Shown here one piece after another: positions 1 to 9,774 of a stretch of 34,943 bases of DNA. Where the stretch lies: positions 1 to 34,943 of the forward strand of contig PNNE01000230.1 of assembly GCA_013824055.1 (NCBI GenBank), written 5' to 3'. Below the pieces are notes generated by a model, which was not told where the DNA came from, made no database searches, and worked only from the letters and a program-made list of their open reading frames with translations. The position numbers were made by a program, and so were the translations under genes. The stretch is from Rhodobacter sp. (GTDB taxonomy: Bacteria > Pseudomonadota > Alphaproteobacteria > Rhodobacterales > Rhodobacteraceae). Position 1 is the stretch's first letter. Each line of letters begins with the position of its first letter.

Positions 1-1614
1 AGCGGCCAGCTTCTCGGCCAGGGCACCGCCCATGAAATAGTGTTCGTCATCGTAGACCAGCACCGGCCCCGCGATCGTCGCTTCGGCGAAGACGTCGTCG
101 GGTGTCAGCGCCAGCGGAAACTCTCCCGGCCGGATCGCATGGACCCCGACCCCGTCCCGCCGCCAGTGCGACCCTGTCGCCAGCACCACGTGATCCGCTG
201 CGAACGCGGCCACATCCGCGGCACCCATCCGGCTGGCCGGGAACAGCGCCACGTTCGCCAGCTTGCCCATCATGTGCAGCCGCCAGTCCCGGACCCGCAT
301 CCAGGTCTGCAGCCCCGGCAAGGTCGCCTCGCGCAGCAGACGCCCGCCGAACTGGTCCGACGCCTCGGCCAGCGTGACGTCCAGCCCGCGCCGACCCAGC
401 GTCAGCGCCGCCTCCAGCCCCGCCGGGCCGCCGCCGATCACCAGGGCCGTCTCGCGCTGCGGATGGACGGCAATCCGCTCGGGGTGCCAGCCGCGCCGCC
501 ATTCCTCGCCCATCGTCGGGTTCTGCGTGCAGCGCAAGGGAACGCCTTCGTTGTTGGCCGCCCGGCAGATGTTGCAGCCGATGCACTCCCTGATCTCGTC
601 TTCGCGGCCGTCCCGGATCTTTGCCGGCAGGAACGGGTCGGCGATGGAGGGCCGCGCCGCGCCGATGAAGTCCTGCACCCCCCGCGTGATCTGGCTGACC
701 ATCCGGTCGGGCGAGGTGAAGCGCCCCACCGACACCACCGGCTTCGTGGTAAGCCGCTTCACGAAGGCGACGTTCTCTTCCTGAAACCCCTCGTCCGAAA
801 ACCGCGCCGACCGCGAATCATTGCCCAGCGCCCCCGCCACGTTCACGTCCCAGAGGTCGGGCAGCTCTGCCAGCATCTCGATGATCTCGCGGCCTTCGCC
901 GTCCGAGGTGATCCCCTCTGGTCCGTGCAATTCATCCACCGCCAGCCGCACCGCCACTGCGCAGGTGTCGCCGACGGCCTCTTTCGTGTCCTCGATCATC
1001 TCGCGCAGCAGGCGCACGCGGTTTTCCAGCGACCCGCCATAGGCGTCCGAGCGGTGGTTGGTCCGGCGCGACAGGAACTGGAACGGCAGATAGTCATGCC
1101 CGGCATAGACATAGACGATGTCGAACCCCGCCCGCCTTGCCCGCAAGGCCGCCTCGCGCTGCCAGCCCCGGAAGGCGCGGATGTCGCCTGCGTCCATCGC
1201 CCGGGCCGTCGCGGGCAGGTGGTAGAGTGCCGGTTGCACGTCCGGTGCCAACCCCGGCACCCGCGTCATCCGGTTCGAGGCATGGGCGCCCCCGTGCCAC
1301 AACTCGATCCCCGCCAGCGAGCCATGCGCGTGGATCGCCTCTGCCGTCAGCGCAAGGGGGGCGATGTCGTCGTCGTCCCAGAGCGTCAGGAAGGCATGGG
1401 GGCTGTCGTCCGAACTTGGATGGATCGAGCAGTATTCGGTGCAGACCACGCCCCAGCCGCCCTCGGCCTTCACGCCCCGCAGCGCGGCACCCGACTGCGG
1501 GCGCTGCCAGCCAAAGCCGGTGGCGTGCGGGGTCTGGTAGAAACGGTTCGGGGCGGTGACGGGGCCGATGCGGACCGGCTGAAACAGGATGTCAAAGCGC
1601 GGATCGCGGGGCAT
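1..1614 (-). CDS. TMADH/DMADH-type NADH:flavin oxidoreductase with [4Fe-4S] cluster (truncated at left window edge; 538 codons visible)
   Basis: Read from the reverse strand; absent from the ORF track because it has no stop inside the window. Starts MPRDPRFDILFQPVRIGPVTAPNRFYQTPHATGFGW; contains ECIGCNICRAANNEGVPLRCTQNPTMGEEWRRGWHPE (C-x2-C-x2-C-x11-C cluster spacing of trimethylamine dehydrogenase-type enzymes) and a VIGGGPAGLEAALTLGRRG dinucleotide-binding motif. Frame is open to base 1. Confidence 0.9.
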   Translation of the reverse strand, partial: MPRDPRFDILFQPVRIGPVTAPNRFYQTPHATGFGWQRPQSGAALRGVKAEGGWGVVCTEYCSIHPSSDDSPHAFLTLWDDDDIAPLALTAEAIHAHGSLAGIELWHGGAHASNRMTRVPGLAPDVQPALYHLPATARAMDAGDIRAFRGWQREAALRARRAGFDIVYVYAGHDYLPFQFLSRRTNHRSDAYGGSLENRVRLLREMIEDTKEAVGDTCAVAVRLAVDELHGPEGITSDGEGREIIEMLAELPDLWDVNVAGALGNDSRSARFSDEGFQEENVAFVKRLTTKPVVSVGRFTSPDRMVSQITRGVQDFIGAARPSIADPFLPAKIRDGREDEIRECIGCNICRAANNEGVPLRCTQNPTMGEEWRRGWHPERIAVHPQRETALVIGGGPAGLEAALTLGRRGLDVTLAEASDQFGGRLLREATLPGLQTWMRVRDWRLHMMGKLANVALFPASRMGAADVAAFAADHVVLATGSHWRRDGVGVHAIRPGEFPLALTPDDVFAEATIAGPVLVYDDEHYFMGGALAEKLAA

Positions 1615-1670
1615 CGGGTCATCCTTGCTGAATGACCGTACAGTAAGGTTGCCCGGCGGCCTGTCAAGCG

Positions 1671-3167
1671 TCAGAAGGGCAGGGACAGCTGTGCCAGCGG
1701 GGGCTTTCTGACCGGCCGCCGCCCGTCGCGGTTGCCCGCGCGACTGGCGTGGCGCTGGACGATCTGACCGGCGACCTCGGCAAAGCCGGCCGACCGGCGC
1801 GCGGACCAGATCAGCTCTCGCGCCTCGCGCGCCGCAGAGGCGACATCGACGATCGGCTCGGGGTAGCGGTGGCCCAGAAGCCGCCGCGCCTCGGGCCAGA
1901 GCCAGGGTTCCTGCAGGAAGGCATCCGGCACCCCGGCCAGTTCCGGCAGCCAGCGCCGGGTGAAAGCGCCCGTGGGGTCCTGGTCCAGCCCCTGCTTCAC
2001 CGGGTTGTAGATGCGCGGGATGTTGATCCCCGTCGTCCCGGACTGCATCTGCACCTGCGGCCAGTGGATGCCCGGCTCATAGTCGGTGAACATCCGCGCG
2101 AGGTGCTGCCCCGTCGCCCGCCAGTCGAGCCACAGGTGATAGGAGGCGACCGAGATCACCATCGCCCGCATCCGGAAGTTCAGCCACCCCGTTGCCCGCA
2201 CATAGCGCAGGCAGGCGTCCAGGAACGGCAGCCCCGTCTCGCCATTCTGCCAGGCCGCCAGCCGTGTCGCATCCATCTCGCGCGGGCGCGTCACCGCGAC
2301 GGGATGCAGGTCGCGCAGCTCGATCGAGGGCTGGTCCTCCAGCTTCTGGATGAAGTGATCCCGCCACGCGAGTCGCGACTGGAAACTGGACAGCGACCCG
2401 CCCCACTTGCCCCCCGGCTTCTCTGCCTGCCGGGCCGCCGCGGCCTGCACCACTTCGCGGATCGACAGGGTGCCTTGCGCGAAATGCGGCGACAACCGCG
2501 AACAGGCGCGTTCGGCGGACAGGGGCGAGGACATGGCCACCCGGTAGGGTTCCCCCCGGCGCAGAAGGAACGACTCCAGCAGGTCCAGACCCCGTGCCCG
2601 CCCGCCAAGCTGGCGGTGCGGGCAGGGGTCCGGCGCCAGCTTCAGGGCGCGGGCCGTGGGGATCAGTCCCGGCTCCACCCCCTGGACCGCCCGCAGGGCA
2701 GGGACCGGCAGCACTGGCAATGCCATGAACCCATCGCGGCTGGCGGCCCAGATGTCCCGCGTCGGCAGGCGCCGCACCACGCCGGACTGCGGCACCTCGG
2801 ACCACGCGACCCCCGCCGACCGCGCCCAGGCGGCGACCCGCCGGTCGCGACCGTAGGTCCAGAGGGTCCCCGTTTCCTCATGGCTGACGATCCGGGTGAT
2901 CCCGTGCCGTCGGCACAGCGCCTCCAGCACCTCGACCGCATCGCCGACCCGCACCACCAGCGGCGCGCCGACCCCCGCCAGAGCCTCACGCAAGTCGGCC
3001 AAGCCTTCCGCCACACCCTCCCACTGCCGGGCCGAGGCGTCGGGTTGCGCCCACAGCTCCGGCTCGACCACATAAACCGGCAGGACCGGCCCCAGACCAG
3101 CGGCCAGAGTCAGTGCGGGATGGTCATGCAGGCGCAGGTCGCGCTTCAGCCAGACGAGAACATTCAT
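1671..3167 (-). CDS. Cryptochrome/deoxyribodipyrimidine photolyase family protein
   Basis: Begins MNVLVWLKRDLRLHDHPAL; has HEETGTLWTYGRDRRV, GLPFLDACLRYVRATGWLNFRMRAMV and SGTTGINIPRIYNPVKQGLDQDPTGAFTRRWLPEL. Start placed at the internal Met (3167), not the ORF-track Met at 3332, because the conserved N-terminus begins there. Confidence 0.88.
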   Translation of the reverse strand: MNVLVWLKRDLRLHDHPALTLAAGLGPVLPVYVVEPELWAQPDASARQWEGVAEGLADLREALAGVGAPLVVRVGDAVEVLEALCRRHGITRIVSHEETGTLWTYGRDRRVAAWARSAGVAWSEVPQSGVVRRLPTRDIWAASRDGFMALPVLPVPALRAVQGVEPGLIPTARALKLAPDPCPHRQLGGRARGLDLLESFLLRRGEPYRVAMSSPLSAERACSRLSPHFAQGTLSIREVVQAAAARQAEKPGGKWGGSLSSFQSRLAWRDHFIQKLEDQPSIELRDLHPVAVTRPREMDATRLAAWQNGETGLPFLDACLRYVRATGWLNFRMRAMVISVASYHLWLDWRATGQHLARMFTDYEPGIHWPQVQMQSGTTGINIPRIYNPVKQGLDQDPTGAFTRRWLPELAGVPDAFLQEPWLWPEARRLLGHRYPEPIVDVASAAREARELIWSARRSAGFAEVAGQIVQRHASRAGNRDGRRPVRKPPLAQLSLPF

Positions 3168-3269
3168 GGAACATAGATGTAGCTGCGCGCGCGGATTCGT
3201 AAAGCGGCAAAAGACTGTTACCGGCCTGCCCCTTGCGCCGCGCGCCATTCCCCGTAGCTTCTGCCGGAA

Positions 3270-5843
3270 ATGGAGCGCCCAATGACCGAGCAGAAGACCG
3301 TCCGCCTTTCCGACTACCAGCCCTACACCCACCTCGTCGAAAGCGTGGACCTGACCTTCCGCCTGGCACCCTTGGCGACGCGTGTGTCGGCGCGGCTAAG
3401 GCTGCGCCCGAACCCGGCACGCCCCGGTCGCCACGACCTGCGCCTGGATGGCGAGCGGCTGACGCTGATCTCTTGCACCGTCGATGGCAGGGCCGTCACC
3501 CCGACTGTCGGACCTGACGCGCTTGTGCTTGCGGCGCAGGACCTGCCGGACGGCTCTTTCACGCTGGAAACCGAAGTCGAGATCGCTCCCGAAACGAACA
3601 CCGCGCTTGAGGGCCTGTACATGTCCCGCGGCATGTACTGCACCCAGTGCGAGGCCGAGGGGTTCCGCAAGATCACCTACTATCCCGACCGCCCCGACGT
3701 GATGAGCCGCTTCAAGGTCAGGATCGACTCCGACCTTCCGGTCCTTCTGTCCAACGGCAACCCCGCCGCCAGCGGCAAGGGCTGGGCCGAATGGGACGAC
3801 CCCTGGCCCAAGCCCGCCTACCTGTTCGCCCTGGTCGCCGGCGACCTGCGCGCCCATTCCGCCCGGTTCACCACCGCCTCGGGCCGCCCGGTCGACCTGA
3901 ACATCTGGGTCCGCCCGGGGGATGAGGACCGCTGCGCCTATGCGATGGACAGCCTGATCCGCTCGATGCGCTGGGACGAAGAGGTCTATGGCCGGGAATA
4001 CGACCTTGATGTCTTCAACATCGTCGCCGTCGACGACTTCAACATGGGCGCGATGGAGAACAAGGGGCTGAACATCTTCAACTCCCGCTATGTCCTCGCC
4101 TCGCCCGAGACCGCCACCGACGACGACTATTACCGGATCGAGGCGATCATCGCCCACGAATACTTCCACAACTGGACCGGCAACCGCATCACCTGCCGCG
4201 ACTGGTTCCAGCTTTGCCTGAAAGAGGGCCTGACCGTCTTTCGCGACCACCAGTTTTCTGCCGACATGCGGTCCGCCGCCGTGCGCCGGATCGAGGATGT
4301 GGTCACGCTGCGCAGCCGCCAGTTCCGCGAGGATGACGGCCCGCTCGCCCATCCGGTCCGGCCCGAAAGCTTTGTCGAGATCAACAACTTCTACACCGCC
4401 ACCGTCTACGAGAAGGGGGCCGAGGTCATCGGGATGCTGAAGTCGCTGGTCGGGGACACCGCCTACAAGCGCGCGCTCGACCTCTACTTCGACCGCCACG
4501 ACGGCGACGCGGCGACCATCGAGGATTGGCTCAAGGTCTTCGAGGACGCGACGGACCGCGATCTCACCCAGTTCAAGCTCTGGTACTCCGAGGCCGGCAC
4601 CCCGCGCCTGAAGGTCGAGGAGGCCTGGGACGACGGCGTCTACACCCTGACCTTCGCCCAGGTGAACCCGCCCACCCCCGGCCAGCCGGAAAAGCAGCCG
4701 AAGGTGATCCCGATCAAGGTCGGCCTTCTGAACCCCAACGGGGACGAGGTCGTGCCGACGATCATGCTGGAAATGACGCGCGCGACGCAGTCCTTCCGCT
4801 TCGAGGGTCTTGCCGCCAGACCGGTGCCGTCGATCCTGCGCGACTTCTCGGCCCCCGTGGTGCTTGACCGCAAGCCCGCGCCCGGCGAACGCGCCTTCCT
4901 TCTCGCCCATGACACCGACCCTTTCAACAAGTGGGAGGCGGGCCGCGGGCTGGCCAAGGACGTGATGTCCGAGATGGCCCTGAAGGGCGCGCCGGTCCGC
5001 TCGGACTGGCTGGATGCCCTGGCCGCCGTCACCTTCGACGACACGCTCGACCCCGCATTCCGGGCGCTTTGCCTGCGCCTGCCGGGCGAGGACGACATCG
5101 CCCAGACCATCCATGCAATGGGTCGGATCCCCGATCCCGCCAAGATCCACGCCGCCCGCCGCGAGATGGCGGGGGCACTCGCGATCCGGCTTGGTGAGGG
5201 TTTGGCAAGGCTTTACAAAGAGTTGGACGACAACGCCCCATTCTCGCCCTCGGCCGCGCAGGCCGGTCGCCGCGCGTTGAAACTCGCGGCACTCCAGCTT
5301 CTGACGCGCCGCGACGGCGGCAAGCTGGCGGCTTCGGCCTTTGCCCGCGCCCGCAGCATGACCGAGGAGATCGGCGCCTTGTCGGCGCTGCTGGCGGTGC
5401 ATCACGGTCAGGCGGAACTGACCAGCTTCGCGGCCCGCTGGGGTCGAGATGCCAACGTGATGGACAAATGGTATGCGCTGCAGATCGCCACGGCCGAACC
5501 GGGCGACGCCCCGGCCCTGACTGCGCAGCTGATCCAGACCCCTGGCTTCGACTGGAAGAACCCCAACCGCTTCCGCACCGTGATCGGCGCCCTGGCCGCC
5601 AACCATGCCGCCTTCCACCACCGCTCGGGCGCGGGCTACAGACTTGTCGCCGACTGGCTGCTGAAGCTTGACCCCTTGAACCCGCAGACCGCCGCCCGCG
5701 TCTCGACCGCGTTCGAGACCTGGCCGCGCTATGACGCGACCCGCCGCAAGCGGGCAAAGGCGCAACTGGAGCGGATGCTGGCGTCACCCGGCCTGTCAGG
5801 GGACCTGCGCGAGATGGTGGAACGGATGCTCGGCGCGGGGTAA
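3270..5843 (+). CDS. pepN: Aminopeptidase N (M1 family); start could be 3282
   Basis: GAMENKGLNIFNSRYVL exopeptidase motif and HEYFHNWTGNRITCRDWFQLCLKEGLTVFRDHQFSAD zinc-binding region, as in E. coli PepN; full length 857 aa. Confidence 0.96.
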   Translation: MERPMTEQKTVRLSDYQPYTHLVESVDLTFRLAPLATRVSARLRLRPNPARPGRHDLRLDGERLTLISCTVDGRAVTPTVGPDALVLAAQDLPDGSFTLETEVEIAPETNTALEGLYMSRGMYCTQCEAEGFRKITYYPDRPDVMSRFKVRIDSDLPVLLSNGNPAASGKGWAEWDDPWPKPAYLFALVAGDLRAHSARFTTASGRPVDLNIWVRPGDEDRCAYAMDSLIRSMRWDEEVYGREYDLDVFNIVAVDDFNMGAMENKGLNIFNSRYVLASPETATDDDYYRIEAIIAHEYFHNWTGNRITCRDWFQLCLKEGLTVFRDHQFSADMRSAAVRRIEDVVTLRSRQFREDDGPLAHPVRPESFVEINNFYTATVYEKGAEVIGMLKSLVGDTAYKRALDLYFDRHDGDAATIEDWLKVFEDATDRDLTQFKLWYSEAGTPRLKVEEAWDDGVYTLTFAQVNPPTPGQPEKQPKVIPIKVGLLNPNGDEVVPTIMLEMTRATQSFRFEGLAARPVPSILRDFSAPVVLDRKPAPGERAFLLAHDTDPFNKWEAGRGLAKDVMSEMALKGAPVRSDWLDALAAVTFDDTLDPAFRALCLRLPGEDDIAQTIHAMGRIPDPAKIHAARREMAGALAIRLGEGLARLYKELDDNAPFSPSAAQAGRRALKLAALQLLTRRDGGKLAASAFARARSMTEEIGALSALLAVHHGQAELTSFAARWGRDANVMDKWYALQIATAEPGDAPALTAQLIQTPGFDWKNPNRFRTVIGALAANHAAFHHRSGAGYRLVADWLLKLDPLNPQTAARVSTAFETWPRYDATRRKRAKAQLERMLASPGLSGDLREMVERMLGAG

Positions 5844-5847
5844 GGCC

Positions 5848-6441
5848 TTACGTGGCCTGGCAATAGGGCTGCCGGCTGGTCCAGGCGGACATGGACGACC
5901 GCTTCTCGCTGGACCGCAACGGGGCCCAGTCGCGCCCGATGCCGCGATTGCCGCCGCCGGCGACCAGACCATCCTTGGCGACCTGGGTCGACATGATCTC
6001 GACCGCGCATTCCAGGTTCTGTTCGCCGTCCTTCAGCTCACCGACCGAGGTCGCCTCGCAGCCGTAGTTCCGCGCGGTGCGGGGGTCGATCTGCATCAGC
6101 CCGATCCAGCGCCCGCCACCGCCCGACGCCCGTTCGTTCCAGGTGCTTTCATACTTGGCCACCGCCGAAAGCAGTCCCGCCCAGAAGGCGCGACGCTCTT
6201 CCACCGATGCCTCCTGATAGCCGGGGCACCAGGTTTCGATGTCGGCGGGGACCCGCTCGGACAGAAGCTGATCCTTGGTTGACAGCGCCGTCAGCGTCGA
6301 TTCGGTCCATTCGACGGCTTCGGGATGATGATCCCACTGCATCGGAGGCGCCACCAGGGACATGGCCTCCTCAGGTTTGGTCTGGACGCAGCCAACCAGC
6401 GAAACGGTTGCACAGACACCGAAAATCACACGCAGCAGCAT
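5848..6441 (-). CDS. Lipoprotein with lytic-transglycosylase (SLT)-like domain
   Basis: ATG start at 6441; MLLRVIFGVCATVSLVGC lipobox; AKYESTWNERASGGGGRWIGLMQIDPRTARNYGC resembles the SLT/lysozyme-like E-S...GLMQI...A motif. Confidence 0.75.
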   Translation of the reverse strand: MLLRVIFGVCATVSLVGCVQTKPEEAMSLVAPPMQWDHHPEAVEWTESTLTALSTKDQLLSERVPADIETWCPGYQEASVEERRAFWAGLLSAVAKYESTWNERASGGGGRWIGLMQIDPRTARNYGCEATSVGELKDGEQNLECAVEIMSTQVAKDGLVAGGGNRGIGRDWAPLRSSEKRSSMSAWTSRQPYCQAT

Positions 6442-6542
6442 GAGCAAGTCACCTGAATATCACCGCATTTCCATTTTTCCGCCCTGATCCCGCGTCACTC
6501 TTGACGCTGGATCGGGCGCAACCAGCCCGGAGGGGCAAGCCG

Positions 6543-7748
6543 ATGCTAGTTACACCGTCACTGTTGCATGTGAAAACCCGCACGGGTCGCAGTCAGCAAG
6601 AAGACGCCGTTCTGCTGCGGCTGCAGGCGGGAACGACCGTCGACATGCTGGACGGGTTGACCGCCGATCAGGTCCTGGGCCGGGTCGATGTCCCGGTCAT
6701 GCGGACCGGCCCCGAAAAGACCGAATGGCAGTGCGTCCGCGACGACCATGCCGCGATGGCTGCGGCGGGCGAATGGCCCGATCTGCTGGAAGCGCTGCGC
6801 TACACCGACCAGGAACGGATCATGGCCTCGGGCGGTCGCCGCGTGGCCCCCCTGATCAGCGAGGGCATGCGCTCGGGCCTGACCAGCGCCATCGCACGTG
6901 CGGACTGGACATCGGCCGTGGCCGAACTTGCCATTCTGGAGGACGTCTGCAACCGCAACTCCAAGGATTACTGCGCCGCGCAGATCCTGGCCCAGGCCCA
7001 TGTCGACCTTGCCAACGCCAAGCGCAGCCCGACTGCCGCGCAGCTCTCCCGCAACGCCTGGGCCGAGGCTGCCGCGCATTACGCCGCGGCCGAAGACCTG
7101 GTCACCCGCTTCGATCCGATCGAAGAGATGTCGCCCATGCTGGCCGCCACCCGCTATGCGCTGGTCCCAGGGATCGAGGATGGCGGTGCGGTCTGCCGCG
7201 ACTGGTACGAGGACTGGGTCGATCTTGACCCCGAGGATGCCGAAGCCCATGCCGCCCATGCGGTCAACATGCTGCCCGGCTGGTACGGTTCGCTTGCCGC
7301 GTTCGAGCGTGAGGCCCGCCGCGCCGTCCGCATGACCGAGGGCGTCACCGGCAAGGCCGCCTATGCGATCTTTCACATCGCGGCGGTCGAGGCCTTTGGC
7401 GACCTGTCGCCGACGCTGGACCACGAAGTCTTCTTCGAGGCGCTGGGCGACTACCAGTCCACCACCGGCTGCCAGATCCGCGCCAACGTCGCGGCGCATC
7501 TTCTGGCCGACATGGCGATGGGCTTTCGCAAGGCCGGACCGACGGCCGCCTGGCACCTGACCAAGACGCGGGCCGCGCTGTCCGACGTGCTGTGGAACCG
7601 CCTGCGCGAAATCCAGCTTGATTGCTGGGACTCGGGCAACCAGACGCTGGCCTTTGCGATGGCCGAGGTTTTCGGACCCGCGCTGAAGCGTGGCGCCCGC
7701 ATCGTGCGGCGCGGCGACGGCCTTGGCACTCTGGTCCGCCGGACCTGA
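6543..7748 (+). CDS. Hypothetical protein, helical, 401 aa
   Basis: ATG at 6543 preceded by GGAGG; open throughout; helical, Ala-rich, with CRDWYEDWVDLDPEDAEAHAAHAVNMLP reminiscent of TPR-like repeats. Family not recognised. Confidence 0.8.
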   Translation: MLVTPSLLHVKTRTGRSQQEDAVLLRLQAGTTVDMLDGLTADQVLGRVDVPVMRTGPEKTEWQCVRDDHAAMAAAGEWPDLLEALRYTDQERIMASGGRRVAPLISEGMRSGLTSAIARADWTSAVAELAILEDVCNRNSKDYCAAQILAQAHVDLANAKRSPTAAQLSRNAWAEAAAHYAAAEDLVTRFDPIEEMSPMLAATRYALVPGIEDGGAVCRDWYEDWVDLDPEDAEAHAAHAVNMLPGWYGSLAAFEREARRAVRMTEGVTGKAAYAIFHIAAVEAFGDLSPTLDHEVFFEALGDYQSTTGCQIRANVAAHLLADMAMGFRKAGPTAAWHLTKTRAALSDVLWNRLREIQLDCWDSGNQTLAFAMAEVFGPALKRGARIVRRGDGLGTLVRRT

Positions 7749-7823
7749 GCGGCCAGCCTCACCCTCTTGCCCTGCCGGTCCTTGCGGCCTAAACCCGGCC
7801 TCAAGTCCATCCGGAGGCACGCC

Positions 7824-9335
7824 ATGCTCGACCTGACCTACTCCGCGCCCACGCCCAAGGTGATCGCCGGGGCCAGGCATGACTGGGAACTTGTCATCGG
7901 GATGGAGATCCACGCCCAGGTTTCCTCGAATGCCAAGCTCTTCTCCGGCGCCTCGACCACCTTCGGGGCGGAACCCAACTCCAACGTCGCCTTCGTCGAT
8001 GCCGCGATGCCGGGGATGCTGCCGGTGATCAACGAATTCTGCGTCGAGCAGGCCGTCCGCACCGGCCTGGGCCTCAAGGCGCAGATCAACCTGACCTCGG
8101 CCTTCGACCGCAAGAACTATTTCTACCCCGACCTGCCGCAGGGCTACCAGATCAGCCAGCTTTACCACCCGATCGTGGGCGAGGGTGAAGTGCTGGTCGA
8201 AATGGCGCCGGGTGTCGCCCGCCTGGTCCGGATCGAGCGCATCCACCTGGAACAGGACGCCGGGAAATCCATCCACGACATGGACCCGAACCTGTCCTTC
8301 GTCGACTTCAACCGCACCGGTGTGGCCCTGATGGAGATCGTCAGCCGCCCCGACATCCGCGGACCCGAGGAGGCGGCGGCCTATGTGACCAAGCTGCGCC
8401 AGATCCTGCGGTATCTGGGCACCTGCGACGGCAACATGCAAAGCGGCAGCCTGCGCGCCGACGTCAACGTCAGCGTCTGCCGCCCCGGACAGTACGAGAA
8501 GTATCAGGCCACCCAGGACTTTTCGCATCTGGGAACCCGCTGCGAGATCAAGAACATGAACTCGATGCGGTTCATCCAGGCCGCCATCGACCATGAGGCC
8601 CGCCGCCAGATCGCCATCCTCGAGGACGGCGGCAAGGTCGTGCAGGAAACCCGGCTTTACGACCCCGACAAGAACGAAACCCGCTCGATGCGGTCCAAGG
8701 AAGAGGCGCATGATTACCGCTACTTCCCCGACCCCGACCTTCTGCCGCTGGAGATCGAGCAGGCCTGGGTCGACGGCATCCGCCTTGCCATGCCCGAACT
8801 GCCCGACGCCAAGAAGGCCCGTTTCATGGCCGACTACGGCCTGACCGACTATGACGCCAACGTCCTGACCGCCGAACTTGAGAGCGGCCGCTACTTCGAC
8901 GCTGTCGCCAAGGGCCGCGACGGCAAGATGGCGGCGAACTGGGTCATCAACGAGCTGTTCGGGCGGCTGAAGAAGGAAGGCCACGACATCACCGCAAGCC
9001 CGGTTTCGGCTGCGCAACTGGGCGGGATCATCGACCTGATCGCGGCCGGCACGATCAGCGGCAAGATGGCCAAGGACCTGTTCGAGATCGTCTACAGCGA
9101 CGGCGGCGACCCCGCGGCCATCGCCGAGGCCCGCGGCATGAAGCAGGTCACCGACACCGGCGCGATCGAGAAGGCCGTGGACGAAATCATCGCGGCCAAT
9201 CCCGAGCAGGTGGCAAAGGCCAAGGCAAATCCCAAGCTTGCCGGCTGGTTCACCGGCCAGGTCATCAAGGCCAGCGGCGGCAAGGCCAACCCCGCCACGG
9301 TCAACGCGCTGGTGGCGCAGAAGCTGGGGCTGTGA
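7824..9335 (+). CDS. gatB: Asp-tRNA(Asn)/Glu-tRNA(Gln) amidotransferase subunit B
   Basis: [70 protein letters not shown] 7824 preceded by GGAGG. Confidence 0.97.
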   Translation: MLDLTYSAPTPKVIAGARHDWELVIGMEIHAQVSSNAKLFSGASTTFGAEPNSNVAFVDAAMPGMLPVINEFCVEQAVRTGLGLKAQINLTSAFDRKNYFYPDLPQGYQISQLYHPIVGEGEVLVEMAPGVARLVRIERIHLEQDAGKSIHDMDPNLSFVDFNRTGVALMEIVSRPDIRGPEEAAAYVTKLRQILRYLGTCDGNMQSGSLRADVNVSVCRPGQYEKYQATQDFSHLGTRCEIKNMNSMRFIQAAIDHEARRQIAILEDGGKVVQETRLYDPDKNETRSMRSKEEAHDYRYFPDPDLLPLEIEQAWVDGIRLAMPELPDAKKARFMADYGLTDYDANVLTAELESGRYFDAVAKGRDGKMAANWVINELFGRLKKEGHDITASPVSAAQLGGIIDLIAAGTISGKMAKDLFEIVYSDGGDPAAIAEARGMKQVTDTGAIEKAVDEIIAANPEQVAKAKANPKLAGWFTGQVIKASGGKANPATVNALVAQKLGL

Positions 9336-9609
9336 GGTCAGGCAAGGATCATCCTTGATGCTTTCACCAACCGGGGAACCAGGGTTCCTGGCGGCTGTGC
9401 CCCTGGCAGACCTGGACTCCGGTCGGCACGCCCTCAGAAAAAAACTCAAAGTTCGATCCGGTCCGGACGTGTACGGGTTGACGGGTGATTCTTCCCTGCA
9501 GTATTGAGGTTTCGGATACCCCGAGAAAAGCCCGATCCGGCCCCTCGGAGTGCTTGGTGGGTTCGTCGGTCTGCTAGGGTAAGCCTCTGAGAAATCTCAG
9601 AAAACCCGG

Positions 9610-9685
9610 GGGCGGTTAGCTCAGTTGGTAGAGCGTCTCGTTTACACCGAGAATGTCGGGGGTTCGAGTCCCTCACCGCCCACCA
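9610..9685 (+). tRNA. tRNA-Val (anticodon UAC)
   Basis: Cloverleaf read by eye: acceptor GGGCGGT/ACCGCCC, D-arm GCTC..GAGC, anticodon stem TCTCG-TTTACAC-CGAGA, T-arm GGGGG-TTCGAGT-CCCTC, discriminator A and encoded CCA. Confidence 0.95.
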
Positions 9686-9711
9686 TCCGCCCGGACCCTT
9701 GGCCCCGGCCA

Positions 9712-9725
9712 TTGATGCGGATCAA
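9712..9725 (+). promoter_or_regulatory. FNR/FnrL-type binding site TTGAT-GCGG-ATCAA
   Basis: Perfect match to TTGAT-N4-ATCAA; centre 9718.5, about 56 bp upstream of the ABC ATPase start. TAGGCT (9748-9753) is a possible -10 for a site centred near -41.5. Confidence 0.75.
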
Positions 9726-9774
9726 GGTCCGGGCTTGTCCTGCAGGGTAGGCTGGCCGTCCGAAAGGTTCCCTC

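Noticed and set aside
40-1635. 531-aa plus-strand ORF
   Set aside because: Antisense shadow of the truncated TMADH-like gene, which has clear family motifs.
3396-5765. 789-aa minus-strand ORF
   Set aside because: Antisense to pepN; composition artefact.
6558-9449. 963-aa minus-strand ORF
   Set aside because: Antisense to the orphan gene and gatB; no recognisable domain.
9336-9609. tRNA-associated integrated element
   Set aside because: No integrase, no repeated tRNA 3' end and no change in gene character on either side of tRNA-Val.
9446-9712. Minus-strand 88-aa ORF (WWAVRDSNPRHSRCKRDALPTELTAPG)
   Set aside because: Antisense translation of tRNA-Val; the DSNPRHSRCKRDALPTELTAP string is a well-known spurious protein produced by tRNA genes.
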